In this document: positions 45,458 to 57,780 of the stretch, one piece after another
Layout of the letters: each line of letters begins with the position of its first letter
Position numbering within the stretch: position 1 is the stretch's first letter
From: Gnetum montanum
Lineage: Eukaryota > Streptophyta > Gnetopsida > Gnetales > Gnetaceae
DNA length: 64,000 nucleotides
Assembly (NCBI GenBank): GCA_015680685.1
Contig: MNCI01010115.1
Coordinates: 419,065-483,064, forward strand
Direction: 5' to 3'
Made by a program: the position numbers and the translations under genes
Notes under the pieces: generated by a model
Database searches by the model: none
What the model was told of the DNA's origin: nothing
What the model saw: only the letters and a program-made list of their open reading frames with translations

Positions 45458-46080
45458 CTCATTGGAGTCAAGAAGAAGAGAATTCCTTTATAACAAGCAT
45501 CTCAAAGTATATTTGGAATGAATCATATCTCTATCAAATATGTAAGAAAAATGTGGCAAGAATATGTGTTACAAAAGAGAAACAACAAGAAATCTTATGC
45601 ATATGCCATGTTGATCTTGTAGGTGGACATTTTGATAGTTGTAGAACAACTATAAAAATACTACAAAGTGGGTTTTATTAACCCACTATTTTTAAATATG
45701 CTCACATATATTTCTAGGTATGTGACAAGTGTCAATGCCTAGGGGTAGTGACAAAAAGCCAAGAAATGCTACTCAATTGCATCTTAATAACAAAACCTTC
45801 CAATGTATGAGGTATATAATTTTAGGACCATTCCCAGCTTCCAATGGATGCCAATATATTTTAGTATGTATAGATTATGTTACTAAATTTGTAGAAGATA
45901 AATCTACTTCAATAAATGATGTTAAAGAAGTTGTTGCTTTTCTAAGATAGCACATTTTAACATTATTTGAAACTCTATGAGCAATTATTAGTGATTAAGG
46001 GATCCATTTTGTAAATAAAATAATGGATAAATTACTAAATTCTTGTGGAATTCCAACATAAGATAGCCACTACCTATCAT
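45458..46080 (+). pseudogene. Athila-like integrase, truncated
   Basis: Zinc-finger pieces (CHVDLVGGHF...CDKCQ, about 45607-45735), then the core GPFPASNGCQYILVCIDYVTKF and VEDKSTSINDVKEVVAFL (45729-45950). The second-Asp block survives as IISD.GIHFVNKIMDKLL. Sequence stops resembling integrase at about 46080, before the catalytic Glu. Confidence 0.8.
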
Positions 46081-46099
46081 CTACAAACTATGATCTAAT

Positions 46100-47530
46100 C
46101 CTAGCTTGCAACATCCTTATTTTGGTACCTTAGGATGGAAAGCATTACATTGGATAGAATCCATAACAAAACTATCAATCATGTCAAGAGATATGAATGA
46201 ATGAACTATGCAGCAAATGAAACATGAAACCTGTCATAAAGCCATGACCCCAAAGGGAAGGGAAGAGAAAACTAATAGTGTAAGAAAGAAATACATGAAT
46301 ATAAAATTGTATAAAAATAAAAATACTAAAAAAGAATAGAATAACATAAATTATGAAACTAAATTTCATAATATACATGAATGCCATATTTGTACAAGCC
46401 TAAACCATCCATGAATCATAAATCCATACATGGAAAAGAGAATTAATGTCTAAAAAAATGCTAAAAATGCCAAAATAAAATATTGAAAGCTCTAATTTGA
46501 TACACAACCTCATCAAGCTTATATCATCATAAGAGTTCTCTATGAGATTCATTCCCTTCCCCTAAAATTGATCAACCTAAAAATAAAATGGTTTATTGAT
46601 ATAAAAATAAGTGAGAAACCTTGGCAACCTCTCAAATTACCAAGTGGACAGATCTCATGGGGATTAGGAGGATCATTTGAAGCAAGTTCACTCCATAAGA
46701 TTTCACCTTAAAAGCACTAAATCTAGATATTATGTAAAGAAAAGAAATTTTACTAGAAAATAAGAAGACTAGCTATCTTCAATTATTTTATTACATGATT
46801 AAAATATAATGGATTTAGAAATTTAAAGATCAAACATCCTCACACATTCAAACTATTGTAGAGCTTGACGCTCTATAATCTTACAAGATTACCCTCATAG
46901 CAAGGATCAATCTTCAATTAGATCTATCATACATAGATCTACAATCCAATTCAAGAGGCCTAGAGTTATGGCCAAGATCACACATACATTTGTCCTTAGG
47001 GAGTCATAGCCAAACATGTAACCTCTTTCCAAACTCCCTTTTCACCTTTTTGAAGATACTGAAATTTATCTTCCCTTGGAAACTCTTTAAACGCTTTCTC
47101 TTCTATGTGCTCTAGCTTCCTTCTATTTTCTTCCTCTTTCTCTTAACAAGCATGGATACAAAGCATGTTTATAAAGATCCAAAATTCTAGAAATATTCTC
47201 TAAATGACTCTCTAGATATTTCTTAATGGATCTTGAGTTTTTTAAATATTTCATAAAAACCACCATGTTGAAGATTTTTTGATCAAATGAGACATCTCAT
47301 GGTGCCCCCAGAAATCAATTTTTCAACATGGAATGTTGTTGAGATGTTCCACATGAGTGTGAGACATCTGCCCTACATTTAAGATGTCTTAATAGTGTCC
47401 AAGACATCTTCTCATCAGCAAGGTATCTCTATTGAGAAGACTACAATTCAACTAAGATACCTTCTCTAAACTTCAGACCTCTCTTGTTGAAAGTCTAGTC
47501 TCAACCAAGATATCTCATGGACTTTCATGT
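46100..47530. repeat. LTR-like dispersed repeat, copy 2
   Basis: Same repeat as 37533-39660, with GACATCTT / AGATGTC words at 47290-47520. It abuts the 3' end of the chromovirus pol on the minus strand, so it may be that element's 3' LTR, inserted in the Athila-like integrase. Alternatively it is the 3' LTR of a deleted Athila-like copy whose 5' LTR is copy 1. Confidence 0.6.
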
Positions 47531-47534
47531 CTTC

Positions 47535-49022
47535 CTAGAGTTGAAAACCTATAGAAATAACTTGTAGGAAAAAGCACAAGTGAATCAAAAAATTTATTCC
47601 TACACCAACTCTCTCATCCTTCAAAACTTGAACTCGGGTGAATAATGGAGTAGGGGTAGAAGTGATTTCCCACTTAAGAATTTTGGTTTCATGGAACCGC
47701 ATAACATCATCAAAAAATTCATGCTTGCAATGGACCAAGTACTCATGCCTTTTTACTCGTCAAGTTCTTGAAGCTTTCCTCTTCTTAACTATGATACCTT
47801 TCCTTTCCATTGAAGGCTTGTACTACTTAATAGCCTCCTTCAACTCATTGATGTTACCATGTAGGGTCTTCTCATTAGTAGGTCCATGGTGTTGTCTAAT
47901 ATTTGCAACATTAAACACTAAATACATACAAACACTATTTGGTAAATCCATATCAAAAGATTTATCATTGATCTTCACATTAATTTTAAAAGGCCTTATC
48001 TTTTTGGCTTTAAATTTGAAGTTAACACCTCTCAACTACTTCTTCTTTAAGTTTACCAAATCGCCAACAAAAAAGTTAGACTTCCAATTATCCTCATTTC
48101 TCTTAAGAACTCTCTATTTATCCTATTCCTGAGATTGGATTTTACATGTGCATGGACATCCCTCATCTCCTATACAAAATGAATACTAAGTTAAGCTTCA
48201 TCATCAAACATCTTCAAAGTGTCCATCACTTTGAACAAAATCCATAGTTCATCACAAATGAGCTTTTCCCAATACTAGCATAAAAAGAATTATTATATAA
48301 AAACTCATCATGACACAATAAGGTTTTACACCTATTTGGTTATCAATCATACATACATCTCAGTATATTTAGCAAGGATTTATTCACCACCTCTGTTTGA
48401 CCATCAAATTTTGGGATGATATACACTAGAAAAATTTAACTTTGTTCTTAAAATATTCTAAAAGGGGCCTCCAAAAATGACTTGTAAAATTTGAGTCTCT
48501 ATCACTAATGATATTTAAATGAATACCATGTAACTTCACAACATTTTGGACATAATAATTTCCAACATCAAAAGAATCACTCATATTCTTGCATGGAATA
48601 AAATGTGTCCTCTTGGAAAACCTATGCACAACAATATAAAATTAAACCATTCTTACTCTTGGTCTTTCAAATACCACTCACAAAAATCATTGACATAATT
48701 TCCCATGGATCCTTGGGAATTAATAATGGCATATAGTGCCCATCCACACCTTTACCTTCCTTGAACTTTTGACATCTTAAACACTCCTTCAAAAATATTC
48801 AAACTTCTATTGACATACTAGGCCAAAATAAGTGTCTACCCATAAGTTTCAATAATTTATTCCTTCCTTGTGACTTTCCATGACACTACAGTTCTTTTCA
48901 AATTAAATATTTTTCCTAAGATCATAATTAGGAATACATAAATTTCCATTCTTAAATAATAGTTCATCTTAAATATCATAGTCCCTTCACTAGTCTATCT
49001 TACTCATCAATGGCCATTGAGG
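47535..49022 (-). pseudogene. Chromovirus-like integrase and pol 3' end, truncated
   Basis: From the right on the minus strand: zinc-finger remnant (CHGKSQGRNKLL...HLFWPSM...CLRCQKFKEGKG, 48900-48760), MPLLIPKDPWEIMSMIFVSG (first Asp lost), HRFSKRTHFIPCKNMSDSF, LHGIHLNIISDRDSNFTSHF (second Asp present), then KKIRPFKINVKINDKSFDMD and LPNSVCMYLVFNVANI (47823-48035). It ends with KILKWEITSTPTPLFTRVQV (47535-47738). The last blocks are the usual 'GPFKIL...ALPPxxxIHPVFHVSxL' and chromodomain-side region. E3 inserted at 49023 cuts it off. Confidence 0.8.
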
Positions 49023-49078
49023 TGAAACACCAGCAATTGAGAGGCTTCGATAGTTCAATGGAAAATTTATATAAGTGT

Positions 49079-49266
49079 CAAAACTTAGCAATTTTTTCTA
49101 AGTGTGCCTACTACACTCCTCAATGTAGCACAAATTGAGCCATATTTTGCAAGATTTTTCTAAGTGTTAGCACAAAACTTAGCAATTTTTTCTAAGTGTG
49201 CCTACTACACTCCTCAATGTAGCACAAATTGAGCCATATTTTGCAAGATTTTTCTAAGTGTTAGCA
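49079..49266. repeat. Exact 94-bp tandem duplication in E3 LTR
   Basis: Unit 1 (49079-49172) and unit 2 (49173-49266) appear identical, each beginning CAAAACTTAGCAATTTTTTC. In a region otherwise heavily decayed, this identity means a recent duplication or an assembly artefact. Confidence 0.9.
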
Positions 49267-50338
49267 AGAATTTCATGAAAACTTTTCTAAGTGTCCTACT
49301 ACACTCTTAGTCTGCCTGCTACACTCCGCAATGTAGCCAATGTAGCACACATTTCCATGGCCAGTTTTCCCAAGTTTCAACCAAGAAGAGATCAAGGGTT
49401 GCTTGGGATCTATGAAACAGTTTGGAAAATTTTCTATCTCTCAGGATATCACACTTGCTATGCTCCCCAGCATACCCAGCTTGACACATGTCCCACTTGC
49501 CAACTCGCCCAAGGACCAAGCTAGAGTTTGTTAAAAGTGCTCAAGATGGACAAAATAGTTCGACAAATTTTCTATCTTTCAAGTTGCTACACTCCATAGT
49601 GTAGCAAGCGTGACCCAAGTTCCAATGCCTAATTTTTCCTAAGTGTTGGACAAGGATTTGTCAAGCTAGATTTACATGGAAGACACATTTGGCACATTTC
49701 CTACCTTTTGAAGCTGCCTATCCTACTATGCCCCAAAGCATAGCCAACGAGCCATGAAGGAAGACTACAAATTTCATCAAAATTTAGCTAAGTTTCCTTG
49801 ATACACTCTCTAGTGTAGATAGCATAACTACTGTGGAAAATCAAAATTTTGCAAATTTTCAGTAAGTGTTGTGCTACACTCTAGATTGTAGCTAGCTTAA
49901 CATTAGAAGAAAGCCCTTGATAGGGTTCAAAAGCCTCCAGAACTTGGCATCAACCTTTGTCTCAACTCTAACGTCCCTTTAGCAACCAAGATTAGTAGTT
50001 TTCATTTCTTTTGCACCACCCATTGATCCCAAAAATTGTTTCTATGTTTGACTGTACTCGAAAGAGGGGGAAGTCATAGTTCTGGAGTGTAGTCTCCAAG
50101 TTGCATTGTTTTGACACTATTTGTAGGTACATTGCGGTCTCTCAAAATCTAGCACATGCATTCCAAGTAGTGTGGTTATGGTTTAGCATTCTCTAGGTAT
50201 CCGTTGCTATCCTTTAGAGTGTAACACTTTGCTACTCTTATGAGAGTGTAAAATTTCATCATAACTCCATCGACACTCATGCGATGTGGCACCCATGCCA
50301 TGTGGTGCCCAATTCGCATTTCACACTAAACCTAGCCC

Positions 50339-50346
50339 TATAAATA
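50339..50346 (+). promoter_or_regulatory. TATA box of E3 LTR
   Basis: TATAAATA in the context CCTAGCCC-TATAAATA-CCCC, the same context as in both E1 LTRs. Confidence 0.75.
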
Positions 50347-51032
50347 CCCCAAATACTAGCACTTTAAGGGTTGGAAAATCAAAATAGCATTGAGCATTTG
50401 AGCCTTCTAAGCATCCCTGATACTCCTGCATCTAAGCATCCAAGATTCACACCTTGGAAAATACCAGACAACAGTCTACCATTGTACCTACAGAATGTGG
50501 TGACAGCCAACCCACCAGGTTTAGCCTCCCTTGTAGCTAGTAACTCTACATCCCATATGTCCCAGAGACTATGACTACACTACTACACTACCACTATGCC
50601 TACCTAATGTCACATACCATTCTCACATCCTATTTAGCAAGAGTTACGCTCCGCAGTTTTAGGGGTAGTGCATTCATTTATTCTCAACCTCTATTTCATT
50701 TATTTTCTAAGCATTTTTCTCTAATATTAAGCATAACTCCTACATTTCTCCACTGTTCAATACATATTTACATGTTCACATTGTTGTTTTTGAGTTAGAA
50801 CTCTTTGCTACACTCTTGCTTATTATCCCAGTATCCACACATAACACTCTATAAACCCCTCTTACAAATAATTTTTTTAACACTATGTAATTCCTTGTTT
50901 GATTGACCAGACCATTCAAGGCACCTTATTTTCATTTCCCTAGCATGGTCCTCACATGGATTGGGGATTAGGTTGTACACTCGTTGACCTCTCGGTGTTC
51001 TAGCCACTGACATTTTTAGATGTCATAATTTT

Positions 51033-51048
51033 TGGCACTAGGAGGGCC
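51033..51048 (+). promoter_or_regulatory. Primer binding site of E3
   Basis: TGGCACTAGGAGGGCC, closely related to the E1 site TGGCGCTAGAAGGAGGG, seven bases after the LTR end. Confidence 0.7.
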
Positions 51049-51498
51049 TCCCATTCCTTTTATGTTCAAGGGTAGTTCCATGTGCTTTCTGAACCTTCAT
51101 CACTAGCAGTAATCTAGTGTAGATGTAATGCCCCTATGGATGTACCATGGTAAGAGCTAGATCACAGGCCATTGTAGGAGTTATCTACATTTCAGTTGAT
51201 GTAGATTGGTCTTATTTGTTGGTTCCCTTGGAACACCATAGGAAGAAAAGCCCAACTATGTCCATGCTGTCAATCTCTAAGTGTTCTAGAGAGCATAAGA
51301 ACTTTTCAGAGCATAATAATTCCTCAAAGCATAATGAGCATAATGGCAAAGATAGTCATTTATTCACAGCATTTCTAGAGTTAGTCATTTTTGGCCTGTT
51401 TTCATATTTTTCATACTTAATTATTTTCTTCTAACATTTTTTGCACTTTAACATTTTTTCCCCACCTTATTTTCATATGTTTTCTTCTAAATAGCAAC
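51049..51498 (+). other. E3 leader
   Basis: Contains repeated AGCATAA words at 51290-51350. A TTCTAAATAG acceptor-like site lies just before the gag ATG at 51499, so the leader could hold an intron. Frame 51147-51434 is unlike gag and shows no family. Confidence 0.45.
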
Positions 51499-53845
51499 AT
51501 GAATCCCATGAACACCTTGACCAATGCCCTGAGCATGGAGGTGGCTCATCCCATTTAATAGGTGGAAGATGTTGAGTAATTTCTTAGCCCTATATGACCA
51601 CAATGGTATTCTCTGAGACTGCATTACCAATTTCGTAAACATAGGGCATTGGATGATGAATGATACAATTTCCTTTGTGCAAATCTTTAGGCTAACCTAT
51701 CATTAGACCACCAAGAAATAGAAGTAAAGCGTATTTTCAAAATCATTCATCAAAATGGAAAGGAGTTTTTTCCACCCCTAACACAGTCATCCCACTCACC
51801 AACAAGTTTAAGTGGAACCTAGACCAACTTATTAGGGTGAGTGGGCCAAAAGAACAAGGTGTGGTATCAATCTATGATGAGCCACTATAGGATGGACAGG
51901 AGGAGGTTGAGTCCTATTCAAATAGTGGTGTCTCATTCTATGCCTCTATCCAATAGTCTACCTCCACTTTTGTGCCACACTAGTCATAGTCCTCTACCTT
52001 CTTTGAGGTAGTGATGACACTTTTGCAACCTAAGTCCTTGCCTATGGTAGCTAGCCACCAAGTGTTGCATGCACAACAAAGTGCAAGACCTTCTACATCT
52101 TTCCCCTTTGTCATCTAATAATAGTCTATATAGCCTTTTCTCTCAACATCCATGATGCCAACACTACCATTTATGCAAATAGGTCATGTGTCCTTTATCC
52201 TAGCCATCTCAATAGTGCCACCAAAAATAGCCCAAGCCTTAACTATGTGGCAGGATGAAACCTCTATACCCATGGTATAGCTATCACACATGTCGTAATA
52301 CATGCAACGGTAGACTCAACAAGCATCACATGTGGTGGCACAACCCACAACAAGGTTGTGGGCCACTCTGAGACACCACTAGTAGCATAGTCAATGCAAT
52401 CCTCTACAACATCCTTAAGTTTGGACCAAGAATTCCAACTTATACAAACTCTCACAGAGGAGGTTAGGTGGCTTAAAGTAGCCAACTTTGAAATAGTCCA
52501 CATGATGGACTTCTATCAAGATGATCCCATCAGTCCTACAATCCCACTGCTAACATGGCCTCCTAGAGTCCAACTTTCCGAATTTACAAAATACAATGAT
52601 GAGGGGGATCCCAACACCCACCTAGTAACTTTCCATTCCATGTGCTTGCTTTTTCAAGCATGGCCACATGTAATCATCCATGCCTTTGTCATGTCCTAGA
52701 CTAGAAAAGCTCTCGATTGGTACCATGTGCTCCCTAGAGCCTCCATTTCAACTATATAAGAGCTGCTAAGCTATTTGTAACTTGCTTCAAGAATAACTTA
52801 AAGCTCGAACCCCCACTCAACCAACTGATGAACATCAAGTAAGAGGCATTAGAACTAGTGCAAAAATTTCTGCAATGTTGGAGTACTTCCCTTAATGAAA
52901 TTCATGAACCGATAGCAAAAACTCACCTTCTAAGTATTTCTGACAATGCAGTAAACAACTTTATCAAGTCAAAACTATACTGCTTAGTTGTGCATTTTCT
53001 TAGCCAATCTTTTGCTCAAAAAAATAACATATAACACGTAGCAGAAGGTAATAAGGACCAGGCCTATGTGGCCTACAAAAATGCACATATGAAAAAGGAT
53101 AAAGAAAAAGGGAAGTTGATAAAAACCATCACACTTTTGGTCAATGAAGCCAAATCTAGCAACGCTAAGCCAGTAGCTAAGGTGCCTAAAGCCCCTGCCA
53201 ACAACAACAAGGGATTGAATTCTAGCACTGCAAGAACCAACCAGCCTGCATCATCAGTTACCATGGGACAAGTTTCCCAAAGGCCAAACTTTGAGTCTAA
53301 GGATCACTCAAAGTACACCTCCTTTCCCATCAATCTATCAAAACTCTTAGACTAATTTCTTAGTGTTGGGTGCATTCAGCATAAACAAGTATCAGAAGAC
53401 ACATAGAAATGTCATGAGAGGTATTGTGAGGTCCTTAAAAATACTACTGTAGTTATGCCAAATGAGCCCCCAATGCCTAAAAAATTTAGATTGGACCTAT
53501 TTTGCAACTACCACCAGTTACATGGGCATGACATGGATTACTTCTTGGCATTGAAAGATGACATTCAATGCAATATTGACCAAGGCAAACTGGCCCTTGA
53601 TGAAAGTAGTCTTGTATAGCTAGAAAACCAATCCATGAAGGTCTACAAGGACCCACTTAATACAAATATTTTAGGTTACATCATCAATTCTATTAGTATT
53701 GATGATAACACAAAACTAGCACATGAACCATTTCTGGTTCGTGTGTCCCTTAATGACATAGGGCCTCAATGTCGATTAGGCATAGTCCCCTTTCTTCATC
53801 AAGGCACCACCTTGAGCACCCATGACATCCTTTTTGGTTAGAGCT
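51499..53845 (+). pseudogene. E3 gag, broken
   Basis: Starts MNPMNTLTNALSMEVAHP. The N-terminal part (YNFLCANL, then ANLSLDHQEIEVKRIFKI) aligns with E1 and E2. After a Ser/Pro-rich linker come FQLIQTLTEEVRWLKVANFE and MMDFYQDDPISPTIPLLTWP (52394-52699), the gag core in pieces (ALDWYHVLP, NAVNNFIKSKLYCL), and a basic Ala/Lys-rich stretch (53068-53355). The knuckle FCNYHQLHGHDMDYFLALKD follows (about 53500) and a tail SMKVYKDPLNTNILGYIINS shared with E1 (GIYKDPLNTEESPYVINT). Stops and shifts occur throughout. Confidence 0.85.
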
Positions 53846-55070
53846 CTACCACAACTTGCAGGGATTGCTACCCAGACTCCTTTTATGATTAGGATGCCAA
53901 GACATGTAGAGCCCCCACCTGCCCAGTGTTCGGTGGTGAGAACTACATCACAACCTATCTACCCAAAGAGACGTTATGAGTGTCTAGCTGACAAGACAAC
54001 TAGAGACCACATGAAGCTAGGTCCCCCTAAGCCCACCTCCATGTCAACCATCCCTATGACCTCATCTTTTTTTGGCCACCAACGCTAACATAAACACTAG
54101 AAAGACAAGCATCAAGGCTTGAAGGCCCACCATAGAACCAAAAGTCAAATCTCCTCCCCAAGAGATTTGTCTCTTAGGGCACATGAAGAAGGTAAAGACC
54201 ACCAAAACAATAGATGGTGGAAAAAATTTTTTAGATGTGCTGGCATAAGTTAAATAGGATCTAAAATAAAAAATACAACTTTGACCTTATATGACTTGAT
54301 TATAATCCCTTCTACTCATTGCAAGGCATTGGTTCACATGCTAGCATCTATTCCTATTAAAGAACACATTCCAATAGATGAAAAGGCCATCCATGCAATA
54401 ATGCTCCTACCTGTAACCAAGGAGTTAAGGTCAACACCCTTGACATTTTGTGATGAGGTAGTCAAAGCTAACCTTGAAATGGGTAAGGTAACCACTGCAC
54501 CCATGTTTATAACAATTCATGTAGGCTAATACAAAATTTAAAATGAGCACATGAACAACGGGATGGCAACCAATGTTATCGCATTCCCTATCGTTAACAA
54601 GCTTGACCTGGTTGACTAGATCAGGCCAATAATAATAACATGCCTAAAATCCTTCAACAGAGAATTTGTGGTCATTAAAGGGATAGTCATAATATATTTT
54701 GTAGTAGGGTAGTAATTCCCAACTAATGCTAAATTCATCATGGTTGAAGAAATGCTTAGATTCAACCTAATACTAGGGAGGTCCTGGCTAGCCCAACTAC
54801 AAGCCATTTCTTCACATATTTACCAAGAGATCCACTTTCCCTATGAGGGTGGAGAGGTGATGACCTTTGATGATAATGTAGCCCCTTTGACCATCAACTA
54901 CATAGATATAGAACAAGGGTCAGACTTCTCTGAAGATGCACCACCCATTCATAATAAAAGCCAATGTTGTTCAACTAATTTTAAATGTATAAGTGAGACA
55001 AGAGACCTCCCTAAGGGAGCTATTTGGGTGGAGTTCTCCTTCTATACAATAGATGAAGGTGTAAAGTAAT
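53846..55070 (+). pseudogene. E3 protease region, broken
   Basis: Frame 54281-54529 carries LTFCDEVVKANLEMGKVTTA then PMFITIHVG, followed by a damaged active-site block (HMNNGMATNVIAFPIVNKL, about 54548-54604) where E1 and E2 have VDDRxxxNVIP. Frame 54740-55069 continues with MVEEMLRFNLILGRSWLAQL and a FPYEGGEV segment, and ends at a TAA near 55069. There is no RT fused: the next module is the antisense gene. Confidence 0.8.
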
Positions 55071-55279
55071 ACAGTCTAGTGCCTCCTAGGCCTTACGCAC
55101 CACCTAACCTGCATCAAGTTAGAAAGCACCTATGCAACTAAGGCATGCCCTTTGTTTTCTTGCATGTTTAACCTACCCTTTTTCCTTTGCCTACTTACAT
55201 TCTACCTTAGTCATGTCATTTATTTAGTCTTTGTTATTTCATTTATCTCTTTTCAAAAAAAAATAAAAAAAACACACAA
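55071..55279. other. E3 spacer after protease
   Basis: T-rich, then an A-rich run at 55254-55275. Nothing coding seen. Confidence 0.4.
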
Positions 55280-55490
55280 TAAAAGAAGGCCTAAAACTAC
55301 CACATGGCCCAAAAAGGCCTTAAACTATCACATGGCCTACCAAGGCCTAAAATTCGCAACAAACGCCCTTTTAAGTAATGGCTTGAAATAGCCTTAAATT
55401 AGAAATGGCCCAAAATGGCCTTAAACTAATGATGGCCCTTCTACCATGGCCTAAAATTGGCATGGGACCCACAAGGGGCCTAATTGCATT
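55280..55490. repeat. Junction repeat between E3 protease and antisense gene
   Basis: Five to six imperfect ~33-bp units of GGCC(T)TAAACTA.CACATGGCC type. Equivalent repeats sit at the same place in E1 (15860-16075) and probably in E2 (31780-31875). Confidence 0.65.
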
Positions 55491-57239
55491 AGTCAAATCA
55501 TAAGCTAAAATTACAAGAACATTACATGAAATATAACAAAATGATAAGCAAATAATTGTAGCATTTCCATTTAACCATCAATAGTTTATGAAGTTCAAGT
55601 TTACATCCAAAACATAAAATCTTCAAACAAAATTCAACATTGCTCGATAACAGGGCTACATTTTAGGCATTCCAGGTTGTAGTGTGTGATCAAGGCTAAG
55701 GCTCTTCTTCTTCTTCCTCTTCATCCATTGCTCCACTAGGTCCCACACCATCACCCAAAAACTACGTCAAATAAAAATAAAATAATTAATTAGCCAACAA
55801 ATAAGGTAATCCACAACATTATAATAAAGTAAATAAAAATAAGGCAAACTAAACCAACATGAGAAGGACCCACATCCATGTCTGGGGGCATCCTGTCAAG
55901 GCTAGCCTTCAAGCATTAGAGGATTTCATCCTTTGACAACTATTTCTAGTCCTCCTTGTCATGTTTAATGCCTGCAAGGGTTTTTACTTTTTCTATGACT
56001 ATCTATGAAGGTGACCCCAGTGAAAACCTTGCAGAGGTGACCTCTTCGAAAGGTAACATGATCTATCTTTCCATGGTTTCACTAACCACTACATTTCTCA
56101 TGAATAGCTTGTAAGCCTATGTTGCACCAATTGTGTCAAGAAATATCTCTTGGCATTTTCACTCCATAGACTCATCTCTATACCTTTTGAGGTATGCTTC
56201 GCACACTTGCTTGTAGTGGTGCCTAAGAATTTTTTCACATTTTTCCCCACTGGTATACTTTTGCACTATAGTACTTCCAATCTTAATTTTTCCTTGCTAA
56301 GAGGTCCATTTTCAACCATTTCTCAATCACCCCATGGATGGTCTCATTCATACCCCAAACTAGCATATTTAATTTTGGCCATGTGTCAGCTATCATCTGG
56401 CTTGTCACATGTCACCAAGAAGTCATAGTAGGACTATAGGTCCTCTAGTATTACCTCTTGATTTTCCCTCTTTTCTTGAAGCTCCTACACCCATTTCTAT
56501 AGGTCCTCATTGACACACTTGCACTCCCACAATGCTCTTATGGAGTACAGTGCACACATGCTTCCCTCATCATATACATGATTGCCATCCCAAGTGGATT
56601 CTGGAAAAGAGGGTGTAGGTGCTAAGTGATGAACACAATGTTATTCTTATTGTAGCACTAAAATTCAATCATTTCCTAGATCCTTAACAAAAGCTTAAGG
56701 TCCTTCTAGCACTTTCTTAAGCTCCCTACTCCTTCGTCACCAGTAGGATCATCAAACATGAATCTTAGAATGTCTCAGCTCACCCTGAGCAATTGTGTCT
56801 TCATTATGATGACTACTACTTTGGTTGACAAGCATGACCAAATCATCACACTAAAGTGGCAAAGCAAAAATTCCAAGAATTCTTGCATGCCCAACTTAAA
56901 CCATACCACCTAATGAACCATACCTATGTCTAGTGCAAGCATGTTTAGCATAGGCTCACTCATGTAGTACAAAATGTCCACCAATTCACTACAATGAGGA
57001 CGAGTTTCAACAATATTGTGCAATGCCACAATAGTAGCAAAAGGACAATGTTAGAATTAAATAAAATAAAAAAATGCATAAAAATTACACTCAACATGAT
57101 TAACTTTCCATAAGGCCCCATGGGAAAGGGGCATTGGCATACCCATCTAATGTGCCTAATTTCCAATGGGGCACAACACTAACATTTACATCGCATATTT
57201 ATGAACATTACAATTTTGAAAGTATCAAAAAAAATTTAA

Positions 57240-57465
57240 CTATCAGTTATGCTCCCTGCAAAGTGTAACCTTCATAACTAAAAAATTTTTCTAAGTGCTG
57301 GTTACATTCCCTATAGAGTGTAACAACTACAAAATTTTTCTAAGTGCTGGTTACACTCCCTACAAAGCATAATAACTACAAATTTTTTTCTAACTATCCA
57401 TTACATTGCCTGTGAAGTGTAGCACTAAGAAACCAAAAATTTTCTAACTTTTTGTTACGCTCTTA
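57240..57465. repeat. ~47-bp tandem array in E3 antisense-gene spacer, LTR-like words
   Basis: Four to five units of TTTTTCTAAGTGCTGGTTAC, then ACTCCCTACAAAGTGTAA. The same TTTTTCTAAGTG and TACACTCC words fill the E3 LTR (49080-50000). Confidence 0.75.
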
Positions 57466-57554
57466 GGGACACCCTAGTGTGATGGCCATGGCCCTCACAA
57501 TTATCCTACCCAAAACATTACACTCTGTCTTTACCCCCAAACTACCCCAACCAA

Positions 57555-57780
57555 GCCCTCTCCTATGTCATACACAGGATGCCAAAAAATTCCTATTTTG
57601 CATCATGAGCAAGATGCCAAAAAATTGTGTCCTGCATCATGCACGAGATGCTAAGGAAGACCCTTGTTCTGTGCCCTATGCAGGATGCTCTAAAAACCCC
57701 TATTCCACACTATGCACAATATTCTTAGAAAAACCCATGTTTTGTGCCATGCACAAGACACTGAGACAAACCCTACATTA
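57555..57780. repeat. ~36-bp minisatellite in E3 antisense-gene spacer
   Basis: Six degenerate units of the form (T/C)CCTxTTTTGTGCCATGCAC, then AGGATGCCAAAAAA. The Cys/His-bearing frame 57479-57853 results from this repeat. E1 has a related array at 11285-11462. Confidence 0.7.

Larger units (their letters stand above)
40990..46080 (+). mobile_element. Athila-like Ty3/gypsy element, degenerate and 3'-truncated
   Basis: Plus-strand order gag, protease, RT, RNase H, integrase. The protease neighbourhood (SINIMPLEMDKML...PMDFVVLEV...IILGR) and the RT block (GHEYYYFLYRFSG, FMDNFSFYG) follow the Athila pattern. It ends inside the integrase core at about 46080, where the LTR-like repeat begins; later integrase and any envelope-like region are absent. 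The sequence is very AT-rich with many stops. Confidence 0.8.
49023..51025 (+). repeat. E3 5' LTR
   Basis: About 2.0 kb. The right end is set by TGTCA, seven bases before the PBS. The U3 part (49080-50230) is full of AATTTTTCTAAGTGT and CTACACTC..AATGTAGC words. It has a TATA box at 50339. There is no second LTR in the window to confirm the ends, so they rest on the shared TGAAACACC start and the PBS. Confidence 0.75.

Noticed and set aside
47638-48132. Longest uninterrupted plus-strand ORF of the region (164 aa)
   Set aside because: It is the complement of the chromovirus integrase C-terminus, whose minus-strand motifs are clear.
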